From contig CAKZQF010000083.1 of assembly GCA_937139475.1 (NCBI GenBank), positions 1-35,489 on the forward strand: a stretch of DNA of 35,489 nucleotides, in the 5' to 3' direction. The DNA comes from an uncultured Gammaproteobacteria bacterium. Its GTDB lineage: Bacteria; Pseudomonadota; Gammaproteobacteria; Enterobacterales; Psychrobiaceae. The translations under genes and the position numbers were made by a program. Below the pieces are notes generated by a model that was not told where the DNA came from, did no database searches, and worked only from the letters and a program-made list of their open reading frames with translations. The stretch's first letter is position 1. Each line of letters opens with the position of its first letter. This document shows, in pieces, positions 26,274 to 33,979 of this stretch.

Positions 26274-27149
26274 ATGCTTGCCCCTAAAAATAAATCTATG
26301 TTTGATGCGACCATAGAAAGTATCAAAATACTGACAAATCAATCGCGTCACCGTTCCGACCTTGTATACACAATGCTTAGACCACAAGATTTGTGGTCTA
26401 TCAACTCGACTTATTTGAATCTAGGCTACTGGCCAGATGCCGAAAATATTGATCAAGCATCTCGGCAGCTTGCCGAATTAATTTCCTCAAAAGCAAAATT
26501 TGACCAATGTGAAGCAGTTCTTGATGCTGGCTGCGGCTTAGGTGATCAATGTGTAGATTGGGCCCAAAATAACCCCAATACCTCATTTGTTGCCATTGAT
26601 AATGCAGAAAGCCAAATCCAACACGCTCGCAATAATGTCGAAGCGGCAAACCTTGATGAACGGATAACTTTCTATTGCCTAGACGCGACAAAAACAGGCT
26701 TTAACGGTGAAAGCTTTGATGCTATTGTTGCTTTGGAGTCTGCATTTCACTTTAATTCTAGACAGGATTTTATTGAGCATGCAATGCACTTATTACGTCC
26801 TGGTGGCATACTGGTAATGGCCGATTTTATCAAAAGCTCTCCCCTTAGTATTCGTCAAAAACTCGCTCTTAAATTTGGTACTTTATCATGGCAAATACCT
26901 ATTAAGAACCTGTGTGATATCAAAGAGTATCGGACTCGTATCGAGCAAGCTGGTTTTATTGGCATTGAGGTTGAAAACATTACCGAACAAGTTATCACCC
27001 CGTTTAGTAAATTTATTAAGCATCGTATAAGTCAAAGTAGCTACAAACAATCTTCGCAGGTTATTGTTCGTCTGGCCGCTATGGCTATGGTACATACTGG
27101 TTTTTTGGATTCACTTAATTATGTAATTGCCAGTGCTAGGAAACCTTAA
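26274..27149 (+). CDS. class I SAM-dependent methyltransferase
   Basis: I start it at ATG 26274, two bases after the desaturase stop; an in-frame TTG at 26262 is possible. The 291-residue protein has LNLGYWPDA, typical of small-molecule C/O-methyltransferases acting on sugars, polyketides, sterols or tocopherol precursors. Motif I, VLDAGCGLGDQ, lies at about residues 82-92, the acidic post-I residue in VAIDNAESQ, and motif post-III in LLRPGGILVMADF. It transfers methyl from S-adenosylmethionine to an unknown acceptor; because it ends the four-gene operon, the cluster's isoprenoid is the best guess. Its stop lies one base before the stop of the converging Rieske gene. Confidence 0.9.
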   Translation: MLAPKNKSMFDATIESIKILTNQSRHRSDLVYTMLRPQDLWSINSTYLNLGYWPDAENIDQASRQLAELISSKAKFDQCEAVLDAGCGLGDQCVDWAQNNPNTSFVAIDNAESQIQHARNNVEAANLDERITFYCLDATKTGFNGESFDAIVALESAFHFNSRQDFIEHAMHLLRPGGILVMADFIKSSPLSIRQKLALKFGTLSWQIPIKNLCDIKEYRTRIEQAGFIGIEVENITEQVITPFSKFIKHRISQSSYKQSSQVIVRLAAMAMVHTGFLDSLNYVIASARKP

Positions 27150-27150
27150 A

Positions 27151-28374
27151 TCAAATATTAGCCGTCATTAAGCTTTCTTTTTTTAATAATACAAAGTGTT
27201 GATAACGACGAATTTCAATATCCTTATCTGATGTCGGAATTTTAAACTCTAATTCAGGGTCTATCACTTTTGCATAATCACCATAATCACAAATTATTGC
27301 TAACTCTCCACGCAAAGCTTTGTCGATAATAAATTTTAGGGAAATCACTTCTTTAGTAAACATAGACTTTGATGAGGTGACCTTATCGGCAATATATTTA
27401 TTTAAATATTGATGACCAGCAATAACGGCAGGGTTTGTTTCCTGCTGACCTCTTATACCTTTATTAAATGCTCGCTGCTCACTCTCAAGTACCACCACAT
27501 CTTGTTGAAACCCTCGACTTACTTGCCTTTTAAGTAGAGGTAAAATCAATTTAATTAATGGTAAGTACCTTCTTGGCGCGATTACTGAGACAAACCACCA
27601 CATAATCATTTTACGACCGTCGGCAGTTATCGGCGTCGCGACACCATGCACTTTTAAATGCTCCCCCATATTGATACTAAATTGATTTACGAAAGCATCA
27701 ATATACAAATCACCTTTTCGGTAACGACCGCAATAATCTGGCATACTTGCGCGGTAGTGTACATATAAGTTTTCAGGCTTTTGATAATATTCTTTTAGCT
27801 CAATAATTTTGAAAAAAAATGGCACCCCCTCATGCAAAGGATAATGAAACAAATCTACACCATTGTCGTAAGCATAGCTCCAATGTGAGTCTATTGGTTT
27901 AACAATGGTAATATCAGCTGAGTTCATTTGATTAAAGCCATCAAGTTTTGGTAGCGGATGCTTATCTGCCTGAGTTGGATGACCAATAAATGCCCAAATT
28001 AATCCATAGTATTCTTTAACCGCTAAGTATTTAACGGCACTATCTAGATACTTGTCAGCGACTGTACTATTAGTGTTATTGGGTCGTTCGCTTTCTTCGT
28101 TATGCGCTTTTACACACATCCCATGATAAGGACAGCGTATATTATTTCCTTGTACTTCACCGAGAGTTAATTCAATATTTCTATGTGGGCAGCGATCTTC
28201 AACGCCATAAACCCTCCCATTTTCACTACGGTAAATGGCATAATCAACGCCGAGTATTGTCTGCTTTATGATTTGCTTTTTAGCTAATTTTTTTGATGGC
28301 ATCAACACGCACCAAACATTAACCGCAAATGGTACAAACCTCAGCGGACTACGCAATAATTCATATGTTCCCAT
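27151..28374 (-). CDS. Rieske non-haem iron oxygenase, oxygenase component
   Basis: A 407-residue protein starting at ATG 28374 behind AAGGAGT. The Rieske [2Fe-2S] ligands are Cys62-x-His64 (DRCPHRN) and Cys81-x2-His84 (RCPYHGM). The mononuclear iron site is in DNGVDLFHYPLHEG (Asp174, His177, His181). Length and layout fit VanA/KshA/ring-hydroxylating alpha subunits and related enzymes that hydroxylate or demethylate terpenoid, sterol or aromatic substrates. It needs a reductase and usually a ferredoxin; neither is encoded nearby, so electrons must come from proteins encoded elsewhere. It is the last gene of the minus-strand operon with the ABC exporter and converges on the biosynthetic operon. 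It probably tailors the same product. Confidence 0.92.
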   Translation of the reverse strand: MGTYELLRSPLRFVPFAVNVWCVLMPSKKLAKKQIIKQTILGVDYAIYRSENGRVYGVEDRCPHRNIELTLGEVQGNNIRCPYHGMCVKAHNEESERPNNTNSTVADKYLDSAVKYLAVKEYYGLIWAFIGHPTQADKHPLPKLDGFNQMNSADITIVKPIDSHWSYAYDNGVDLFHYPLHEGVPFFFKIIELKEYYQKPENLYVHYRASMPDYCGRYRKGDLYIDAFVNQFSINMGEHLKVHGVATPITADGRKMIMWWFVSVIAPRRYLPLIKLILPLLKRQVSRGFQQDVVVLESEQRAFNKGIRGQQETNPAVIAGHQYLNKYIADKVTSSKSMFTKEVISLKFIIDKALRGELAIICDYGDYAKVIDPELEFKIPTSDKDIEIRRYQHFVLLKKESLMTANI

Positions 28375-28385
28375 AATTTACTCCT

Positions 28386-29576
28386 TTAATGCCATCGTCT
28401 TGCAGTTAACAAAGCAACAAACAGTAATAACCCGCCAATAATGGTAAGAACTGCTAATTCCGTGACAATACTTTCAATACCTAGGTCATACCAAAGTAGC
28501 TTCTGATAGCCAACTAATGCCCATGAATTAAACGTATAGGATCCTACAGTTAATAGCTGCTCTGACATCAAGTAGCGAGGAAAGAGACTACCACCTAAGG
28601 CTGACATGACTAGAATTACAATCGTTGAGATGGCATTTAATTGCATGCGGGAGTTACAAATAACAGCAAATACTATTCCAAGAGCGGCGGCAGCGGAGGA
28701 AGTAACTAAAGTTAATAATATAAAACCGCCAAGCTTATGTCCTTCCAATAAGCCAATTCCAAAGACAATTTCTCCCCAAATAAACATAAGTATTACTTGG
28801 ACCCCACCCAGAATTAAAAGGAAAAACCAACGGCTAAGAATTATCATCGAGCTAGTAACTCCAGTAGATAATGTGCGTTGTAAAATTCCCGAGTCACGAT
28901 CATCTATTATCGTTGCTCCTCCTCCTGCCATTGAAAACAGCAGAAACAAAACGCCCAACCCGGCAGCAGAATACATCGCATTTAAATCAACGTTTGAATT
29001 GGTTTTAAACGCCAATTGATGCTTTATAATGACATCAATTGAGCTTCCTATTTTGAACGGTTCAACATTAGCCATGAGAGCTATCGGCGTATACTTTAAT
29101 GCCGTCAATGTAACTAACTGTTTTAGAGTGTTATCTAGTACAGGAACTATCACTCCTCGATATATTGGGTTTGATCTATCTTCAATAATGTCAATTTCTA
29201 CTGATTTTGAATGCCGCTTGGTATAATTTATCGCCATATCTTTTGGAAATATAATCATTGCAGATAAATTGTTATCTACGAGATAGCTACCAATATCCTC
29301 TACATTTAAATCAATAACGGGCTCAAATTTTATTTTAACACCATCAAGTGCTCCCAGTTGCTCACTTATTTCCTTAGAAAAAGTCGACTTATCAAGGTCT
29401 AGTATTCCTATCTTTGTATTATCAGTAACAGAATCACCGGTCATATTGTTTTGAATATGTACCATAGATGTAAAAAACAATATTGGTAGTAAAAACGCCA
29501 TTAACATTGAGATATAGTCACGTTTAAATCCATGCCAAAGGACAACGACGAGAGCTTTATAACGGTTTATATTCAT
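28386..29576 (-). CDS. ABC-2 type exporter permease (DrrB-like)
   Basis: I start it at ATG 29576 (a TTG directly precedes it); 396 residues. One N-terminal helix (MLMAFLLPILFF), a periplasmic region of about 150 residues with DDRDSGILQRTLSTGV after it, and five C-terminal helices (FFLLILGGVQVILMF, ISTIVILVMSALGGSLFPRY) are the layout of ABC-2 permeases with an extended outer loop. The family exports lipids, polyketides, antibiotics or polysaccharides. It overlaps the 3' end of the ATPase gene by 20 nt and lies 11 nt before the Rieske gene, so all three are co-expressed. The likely cargo is the product of the converging isoprenoid operon. Confidence 0.9.
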   Translation of the reverse strand: MNINRYKALVVVLWHGFKRDYISMLMAFLLPILFFTSMVHIQNNMTGDSVTDNTKIGILDLDKSTFSKEISEQLGALDGVKIKFEPVIDLNVEDIGSYLVDNNLSAMIIFPKDMAINYTKRHSKSVEIDIIEDRSNPIYRGVIVPVLDNTLKQLVTLTALKYTPIALMANVEPFKIGSSIDVIIKHQLAFKTNSNVDLNAMYSAAGLGVLFLLFSMAGGGATIIDDRDSGILQRTLSTGVTSSMIILSRWFFLLILGGVQVILMFIWGEIVFGIGLLEGHKLGGFILLTLVTSSAAAALGIVFAVICNSRMQLNAISTIVILVMSALGGSLFPRYLMSEQLLTVGSYTFNSWALVGYQKLLWYDLGIESIVTELAVLTIIGGLLLFVALLTARRWH

Positions 29577-30453
29577 CAAAGCTTTCTTTATTCTGTTGTT
29601 GGTCAGTTAGCTCAAAGTAAACGGAATGAATATTTGGCGGCAAAACTCTAATGCCATCAATTAACCACCCCTGGTGTTTTATGCCATCAATGATGCAGGG
29701 TAATTCATTTTCTACTGAGGTTATTTTTTCTCGTATACGCACTTTGTTATTATTTATCTCTGAATCTACAGATTTACGCGCATCTATAGATACTGTCCAA
29801 AATCGACCTATGACTCTTTCTGTTAGTGCATTTAATTCTCCTTGTTCGACAATACGACCATTATTTATAATGGCGACACGATCACAAATCTGCTCAACTT
29901 CTTCTAAATTTTGCGTGGTTAGTAGAATCGTGCTGCCTTTAGATTTAAGTTCCGCAATTAGGGACCAGATTTTATTTCGGTTTTCGGGGTCAACACCTGA
30001 TGTGGGTTCATCCATCAAAATAATATCGGGATTATTTAATAAACCAATCGCGAAGTTTAATCGCCTTTTCATACCAACGGACAGGTTATTAACTTTATCA
30101 TTTGCTCTATTCTGTAAGGCACATATTAGCAAGCTTTGATTAACCTCTTCTTTTTGTTTACTCACTGGTACGTCAGAGATAGAGGCAAAGTAATTTAGGT
30201 TTTCTAGCACGCTCAATGTCGGATATACTGCTATCTCTTGCGGTATCCAACCGATGCGCTTGTTTACTTTCCCAGTAAAATAGATTTTTCCCTTATCGAC
30301 AGTGATGCGCTGACATATGGCTCTAATCAGTGTGCTTTTACCTGAACCATTGGGGCCGATTAAACACAAACACTCCCCTGAATACAAGTTTACCGATACA
30401 TTGTCTAAAGCAAGGCAATTAGCAAATTTTTTAGTAACATTATCGACAACCAA
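29557..30453 (-). CDS. ABC exporter ATP-binding protein (DrrA-like)
   Basis: A 298-residue ATPase counted from TTG 30453. Walker A GPNGSGKST, Q-loop IGWIPQEIAVYP, signature LSVGMKRRL and Walker B IILMDEPTSG are intact. The switch region is TTQNLEEVEQ, with Gln in place of the usual His, as in DrrA-type drug exporters. It energises the permease encoded downstream. The start is doubtful: TTG 30453 has no clear ribosome site, whereas a perfect AAGGAGGT at 30506-30513 lies 5 nt before an in-frame AUC at 30501, with no stop between. Translation from there would add 16 residues. No ATG, GTG or TTG is available near that site. See the separate regulatory entry. Confidence 0.93.
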   Translation of the reverse strand: MVVDNVTKKFANCLALDNVSVNLYSGECLCLIGPNGSGKSTLIRAICQRITVDKGKIYFTGKVNKRIGWIPQEIAVYPTLSVLENLNYFASISDVPVSKQKEEVNQSLLICALQNRANDKVNNLSVGMKRRLNFAIGLLNNPDIILMDEPTSGVDPENRNKIWSLIAELKSKGSTILLTTQNLEEVEQICDRVAIINNGRIVEQGELNALTERVIGRFWTVSIDARKSVDSEINNNKVRIREKITSVENELPCIIDGIKHQGWLIDGIRVLPPNIHSVYFELTDQQQNKESFDEYKPL

Positions 30454-30500
30454 TAGCTTAGATTTAGCAGTTGTTTTTTGATTAGAGTTGGCAGAACAGA

Positions 30501-30513
30501 TGATTACCTCCTT
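30501..30513 (-). promoter_or_regulatory. strong ribosome-binding site with only AUC available as start codon
   Basis: On the minus strand AAGGAGGT is followed by AATC and the codon AUC (30501-30499), in frame with the ABC ATPase. An in-frame stop lies just upstream (TAA at 30528-30526), so the gene cannot begin further out. AUC/AUU starts are known for infC and a few other genes. A mutated ATG is the alternative. Confidence 0.6.
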
Positions 30514-30672
30514 AACGTTTTTTTCTTATTATAAAGTCATACCAGCCATTACAGATAAACATCCTCCGTAATTATTAATTGATAAAAAGCTGTGTTTATT
30601 AATAACTACTTTAAGGATAGCTTTACATAGAAAAAATGTGCAAAATTTAATTTTTTGGGAGTGTATTCGAAT

Positions 30673-30702
30673 TGTAGTGGTCAACTAATTTTGACCACTA
30701 CA
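30673..30702. repeat. perfect 12-bp inverted repeat
   Basis: TGTAGTGGTCAA and TTGACCACTACA flank a 6-nt loop (CTAATT). There is no T-run after it on either strand. It could be an operator of the ABC operon, or two abutted terminal inverted repeats left by an insertion sequence. It marks the border between the isoprenoid cluster and the repeat region. Confidence 0.65.
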
Positions 30703-30949
30703 GCCTGTTAAAGAGAAAGAAAAAAACAGAGCAGTAAATGTCGACTTTAATGTCATATGTCTTCTCCGCACGAATCGCATGTAATAATTGTACAAGATGG
30801 CACAAACCTGAGATTCAGCAAGTTAATACATTTGTTCCTTGATTTTAAGTCAGTTGACCTTCTGCTTCACGCCTGAAACTACCCTTGAAGTGATATTACT
30901 GACCGTCCGTAGAAAGCTCAAAACAGACTTTTAATTACGGCAGCTGCAA

Positions 30950-31026
30950 TGTCCGTTATTGACCGTTCTTTGCGCCCTGGTATCAACCATCTCAAGGGGC
31001 ACTAACCGACACTAAGCAGACGCTGA
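30950..31026 (+). repeat. cassette-like repeat, copy 1
   Basis: It begins TGTCCGTTATTGACCGTT and ends ACTAACCGACACTAAGCAGA then CGCTGA. Between them is an inner pair CGCCC / AGGGGC. It shares both ends and order with the copies at 32045, 32962 and 33606, all in the same orientation. The outer arms (GTCCGTTA, and TAAGCAGAC near the far end) are imperfectly complementary. Confidence 0.75.
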
Positions 31027-31364
31027 TACTTAAGGAAACAATTGATTTTAGCATCAACAAAGTTCGTTTTACGCTCTGTAGAAAAATAAAATATCAAACC
31101 GATTTTGTTTTATTACTTTTTACTATCTAAACTACAATTAATACGGTGGCATAATGATACTCAAGCAAAGGTATTAAGAAATCTCAGAATATTTCATCAA
31201 ATAACAGTCTTTAATTGGCCTGAGTTCGCTCTCAAATATCAATGTTAATAACATTAAATAGCGCTTGAACGAAAACATATGTTAAAGGGGCCTGTTCCCT
31301 TACTATCACTCGGCGATATATTGATACCGTTGAGTTATAGTGTGACGATAACAAGGAGGCAACT

Positions 31365-31991
31365 TTGTTTGGAATGTTCCGAAATATAAATGTTACAGCA
31401 GTGCTTGCTTTTGTCTTTTTTCTGGGGGGGTGTGCCTTTGGAACTCGTCAACCGACTCTCATTTATCCACCCACACAGGTGCCTAGTGAAATATCTGTTG
31501 CTCACGCAGATGTAATATTCCCCCCTAAAAGCGTGCAGATTATTCTTAAGCCGTTTATCGATAAACGCTCAGATAATGTTGTAGGTACAGTTAGAAATGG
31601 TTTCGGGATGCGAACAGCTGACGTAATACCGATTAATAATGTTTCTGATTGGGTGACACAGGCTGTTGCGATAGAGTTGAGGAATAATGGCTATACTGTC
31701 ATTAGCGGCACACCCGATAACGACTCGAGAAGTTTGATGGTTGTTGTGTCTGGAGATATTCTGAATGTTTTTTGTGATGCTTATTTTAATTACTCAGGAC
31801 AAGTGTCATTAGTCACAAGGGCAAGCCGAGGCGGAAAAGGTTTTCTATACAAACACTATTCTGGTGAAGGTTCTGCGGGAACTAATTGGGCTGCAAGTGA
31901 AGAATCATATGCGCAGTCATTGGCCCTAGCTTTATCTTCTGCTCTTAGACTTTTTGTATCAGATTTGAACAAAAGTCTAACTTCCGACTAG
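31365..31991 (+). CDS. putative outer-membrane lipoprotein, YajG-like
   Basis: A 208-residue protein starting at TTG 31365, which has AAGGAGG 5 nt upstream; ATG 31374 is too far from that site. The signal peptide ends in a lipobox FFLGGCAF with Cys23 acylated and Ala at +2, so outer-membrane sorting is expected. The mature region has VQIILKPFIDKRSDN, then WVTQAVAIELRNNGYTVI, an arrangement like the YajG lipoprotein family (function unknown). The gene is isolated: repeats 1 and 2 of the cassette-like family lie 340 bp before and 54 bp after it. Family assignment is moderate; lipoprotein nature is firm. Confidence 0.75.
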   Translation: MFGMFRNINVTAVLAFVFFLGGCAFGTRQPTLIYPPTQVPSEISVAHADVIFPPKSVQIILKPFIDKRSDNVVGTVRNGFGMRTADVIPINNVSDWVTQAVAIELRNNGYTVISGTPDNDSRSLMVVVSGDILNVFCDAYFNYSGQVSLVTRASRGGKGFLYKHYSGEGSAGTNWAASEESYAQSLALALSSALRLFVSDLNKSLTSD

Positions 31992-32044
31992 ATCGTTCCA
32001 ACAAAAAACATCAATACTGCAATGATAATTAACTACTCAAAGAC

Positions 32045-32129
32045 TGCTTTGGCCGTTAAGTACTCTCTATTAGTAGCTAATTCGAAGAGCAACCCAAGGG
32101 TCACTAACCGACACAGTTCGGACACTGGT
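32045..32129 (+). repeat. cassette-like repeat, copy 2 (divergent 5' end)
   Basis: It starts TGCTTTGGCCGTT and ends AAGGGTCACTAACCGACAC then AGTTCGGACACTGG. The 3' half is close to copies 1 and 3; the left arm has diverged. It sits 54 bp after the lipoprotein stop and 40 bp past the stop of the converging 96-residue gene. Confidence 0.7.
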
Positions 32130-32168
32130 GAATTGATATTAACGCCATAGGCTCTTGTTATGTATGGA

Positions 32169-32459
32169 TTAAAACCATTTTAAAAAGTCGATAAAACCAA
32201 CAACAACTAAAAATAACAAGAATGTGATAATGACTACGAAAATCCCTATAGCAAAAGGTGTTGATTTAGATTCCTGATTTTCTTGTAGAAACTTTGTTCC
32301 GAGTTTGGTTACGCCTTCAAAATCATCAAGGTCATTTCCAATATACTCACCTTTTGAAATAGCTATTTCACAAGCGTTGATCAAGTTACGTAATCCCGAC
32401 TCATCACCAACGATGTGACGATTAATTTGATAGTCGCTTCCATCTTTTAATTGAGGCAC
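32169..32459 (-). CDS. small hypothetical protein with C-terminal membrane anchor
   Basis: A 96-residue product starting at GTG 32459, with AAGGAT 6 nt upstream. The first 65 residues are hydrophilic and acidic (HIVGDESGLRNLINACEIAI, then GNDLDDFEGVTKLG). One strong transmembrane helix follows, about residues 69-91 (IGIFVVIITFLLFLVVVGF), and the end is IDFLKWF, so it is a tail-anchored membrane protein with its bulk probably in the cytoplasm. I do not recognise the family. It is downstream of the zinc-ribbon gene on the same strand and just before a cassette-like repeat. Confidence 0.65.
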   Translation of the reverse strand: MPQLKDGSDYQINRHIVGDESGLRNLINACEIAISKGEYIGNDLDDFEGVTKLGTKFLQENQESKSTPFAIGIFVVIITFLLFLVVVGFIDFLKWF

Positions 32460-32581
32460 TCATTTATCCTTTTTGTAGCGAACTCAGCAGGTACATAAGT
32501 CCCTAATAATAGGCAAGTTATGGTTGGTTAAAATAGCGATGCAGGAGCAAAAGCCAACTGTAATTTGTCCTGATTAATTTG

Positions 32582-32854
32582 TTAGCTGCACTTTACCAGC
32601 TTCTGGTTAAATGGAGCCAGAATAAATATGGACATAAAAATAGAAAAAATTGAAACTACTTGTGATATGCCAGATAAAATAACTATACAATAATCCATAG
32701 CTAATACGGCAAGAACGGCCATTATAATGAACGCTACATAGCTGCCAATATTAACTTTGTACTTGGCTCCGCATTCTGAACATTTCACAGTTCTAATAGC
32801 AAAAAACAATTTTTCATAAGTGATTTTATTGCTGCAATCCTCGCAAATTTTCAT
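32582..32854 (-). CDS. small zinc-ribbon protein with two membrane helices
   Basis: I start it at ATG 32854, directly behind AAGGAGGT; a longer frame to 32923 lacks such a site. The 90-residue product has two CxxC pairs, Cys4/Cys7 (CEDC) and Cys25/Cys28 (CSEC), forming a likely zinc ribbon. Two hydrophobic helices follow (about 38-58, YVAFIIMAVLAVLAM, and 60-80, VSIFSIFMSIFIL). The pattern resembles the CxxC-20-CxxC family of small membrane proteins of unknown role. It precedes the 96-residue membrane protein by 122 nt on the same strand; the two may act together, which is inference only. Confidence 0.7.
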   Translation of the reverse strand: MKICEDCSNKITYEKLFFAIRTVKCSECGAKYKVNIGSYVAFIIMAVLAVLAMDYCIVILSGISQVVSIFSIFMSIFILAPFNQKLVKCS

Positions 32855-32961
32855 GAAACCTCCTTGTGCATGCGAACACGTTATTAATGTTACCTTACAA
32901 GGTAGCGATAAACCAGTGACCAAACTCGCTCACAATAGACTTTTACTTGTGATAGTTACAG

Positions 32962-33036
32962 TGTCCGTTCTTGGCCGTTTATCGCCCCCGCTAGTTTGAT
33001 GTTCAAAGGGCAGTTATCGACACTAAGCGGTCACTG
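32962..33036 (+). repeat. cassette-like repeat, copy 3
   Basis: It starts TGTCCGTTCTTGGCCGTTT, has ATCGCCCCCGCTAG and AAAGGGCAGTTATCGACAC, and ends TAAGCGGTCACTG. Inner pair CGCCC / GGGCAG. It lies 37 bp after the stop of the DUF2750 gene (minus strand) and in the same orientation as all other copies. Confidence 0.75.
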
Positions 33037-33073
33037 GCGACTTGTCTAAAACCTATCCTTGTGTGTTATGTTT

Positions 33074-33469
33074 TTATTTGTACTTTGCCATTTCATTGAG
33101 TAATTCATCTTTTAGATCGTTTGGCTCGATACACCAAAATGTCCAATCTCTATTTGGGAAAACGGCAATTTTTACATTATCTTCTTCAAACAATGGCAGC
33201 CAATGAACAAGTAACTCTTCAAGGGTAATTTCAACTGTTTCATGACCAGCGAAATTCTCATCAGTAATTTTCTGAGCGTATTCTGGGTGAGGCCAAAGCG
33301 GAAAATACTCGAAGTTTTCAGGAGCAACAGGCACTAACCATCCCGCTGCACTTTTAACACTCCATAGTTGCTCCCAGTCTGCTACTTTACTGATGAAATG
33401 GTCATAGCGCTTCAAACTATCTAATGCTAATACCGCTTCAAATTGCTTGTCATTCATTTTATATGGCAT
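33074..33469 (-). CDS. DUF2750 family protein
   Basis: A 131-residue soluble protein, start ATG 33469, preceded by GGGAGAGG. The conserved opening MNDKQFEAVLALDSLKRYDHF, seen here in two parts (NDKQFEAVLAL and KRYDHFISKVADWEQLWS), and the later FPLWPHPEYAQ and FWCIEPNDLKDEL match DUF2750, a small cytosolic family of unknown function, often found as isolated genes near repeats, integrons or toxin-immunity loci. No signal peptide or membrane helix. It sits alone between copies 3 and 4 of the repeat. Confidence 0.85.
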   Translation of the reverse strand: MPYKMNDKQFEAVLALDSLKRYDHFISKVADWEQLWSVKSAAGWLVPVAPENFEYFPLWPHPEYAQKITDENFAGHETVEITLEELLVHWLPLFEEDNVKIAVFPNRDWTFWCIEPNDLKDELLNEMAKYK

Positions 33470-33979
33470 TGCCTCTCCCTAAACACATAACTTCCTATTA
33501 TCTATAGCTTTCAAGAAAGACTACCTTACAAGGTATAGGTAAACAATGAATATCTAAACTGCACCCTGTAAAGAGTTCAACAACAAGAAAAGATGACTTA
33601 CTCAATGTCCGTTATTGACCGTTTATCGCCCCTGCTAGATTGTTGCTCAGAGGGAAGTTACGACACATAACGGACGCTGAAGTATTTCTGTCCACATAGA
33701 CATCAACGCTCTTTCCCTAAACAGAGAAGTCTAGATGAAAAAATAAGCTTCCCCTATTTTTGAATGCAAGAAAACAATCTTCTTCCCGCACACCGACTTG
33801 AAATGTGCACCATCGGTATGCTCTGAGAAAAGGTTTTGGCCTTTGATTGGTGCTTCCAGCCTGATAAGTGGTGTGTTTTTTTACCAGTTTTACCACAGCC
33901 TTGGATGAGATGACAAACTCGTTAAAATGTATTTCTCTTCCTATACTTTATTATTAACACAACCCTTAGGAGCACTGTA
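33470..33979. other. 510-bp noncoding stretch with repeat copy 4
   Basis: It holds the upstream region of the DUF2750 gene, repeat copy 4 (33606-33680) and the promoter region of the secreted protein at 33980. The segment 33690-33930 has no ORF I would trust and no recognised element. Confidence 0.5.
33606..33680 (+). repeat. cassette-like repeat, copy 4 (best palindrome)
   Basis: The outer arms TGTCCGTTAT and ATAACGGACG pair at 9 of 10 positions; between them are TTGACCGTTTATCGCCCC and GAGGGAAGTTACGACAC. The folded single strand would form a long imperfect hairpin. Same orientation as the other copies. Confidence 0.78.

Larger units (their letters stand above)
30502..31364. other. 863-bp noncoding stretch between the ABC operon and the lipoprotein gene
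   Basis: It contains the ABC-operon promoter region (minus strand; AT-rich 30530-30660), the perfect dyad at 30673-30702, the first cassette-like repeat at 30950-31026 and the lipoprotein promoter region (31080-31350). No ORF with a credible start is seen. The segment 30870-30915 shares short words with the repeat in inverted form, too weak to call. Confidence 0.5.

Noticed and set aside
28606..29019. 137-codon plus-strand ORF inside the ABC permease gene
   Set aside because: Antisense shadow; the minus frame has clear permease helices and operon spacing.
22816..30501. Ordinary carotenoid cluster
   Set aside because: No phytoene desaturase, lycopene cyclase or CrtZ; the head-to-head synthase is long and atypical, and a Rieske oxygenase with ABC exporter is not part of standard crt loci.
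30870..30915. An inverted extra copy of the cassette-like repeat
   Set aside because: Only short words (TCAAGGG, CGGACGG) match on the reverse strand; order and spacing do not hold.
30950..33680. The repeats as integron attC sites
   Set aside because: The outer arms have GTT left and AAC right, opposite to the RYYYAAC...GTTRRRY order of attC, genes lie in both orientations, and the only recombinase is a non-IntI island integrase.
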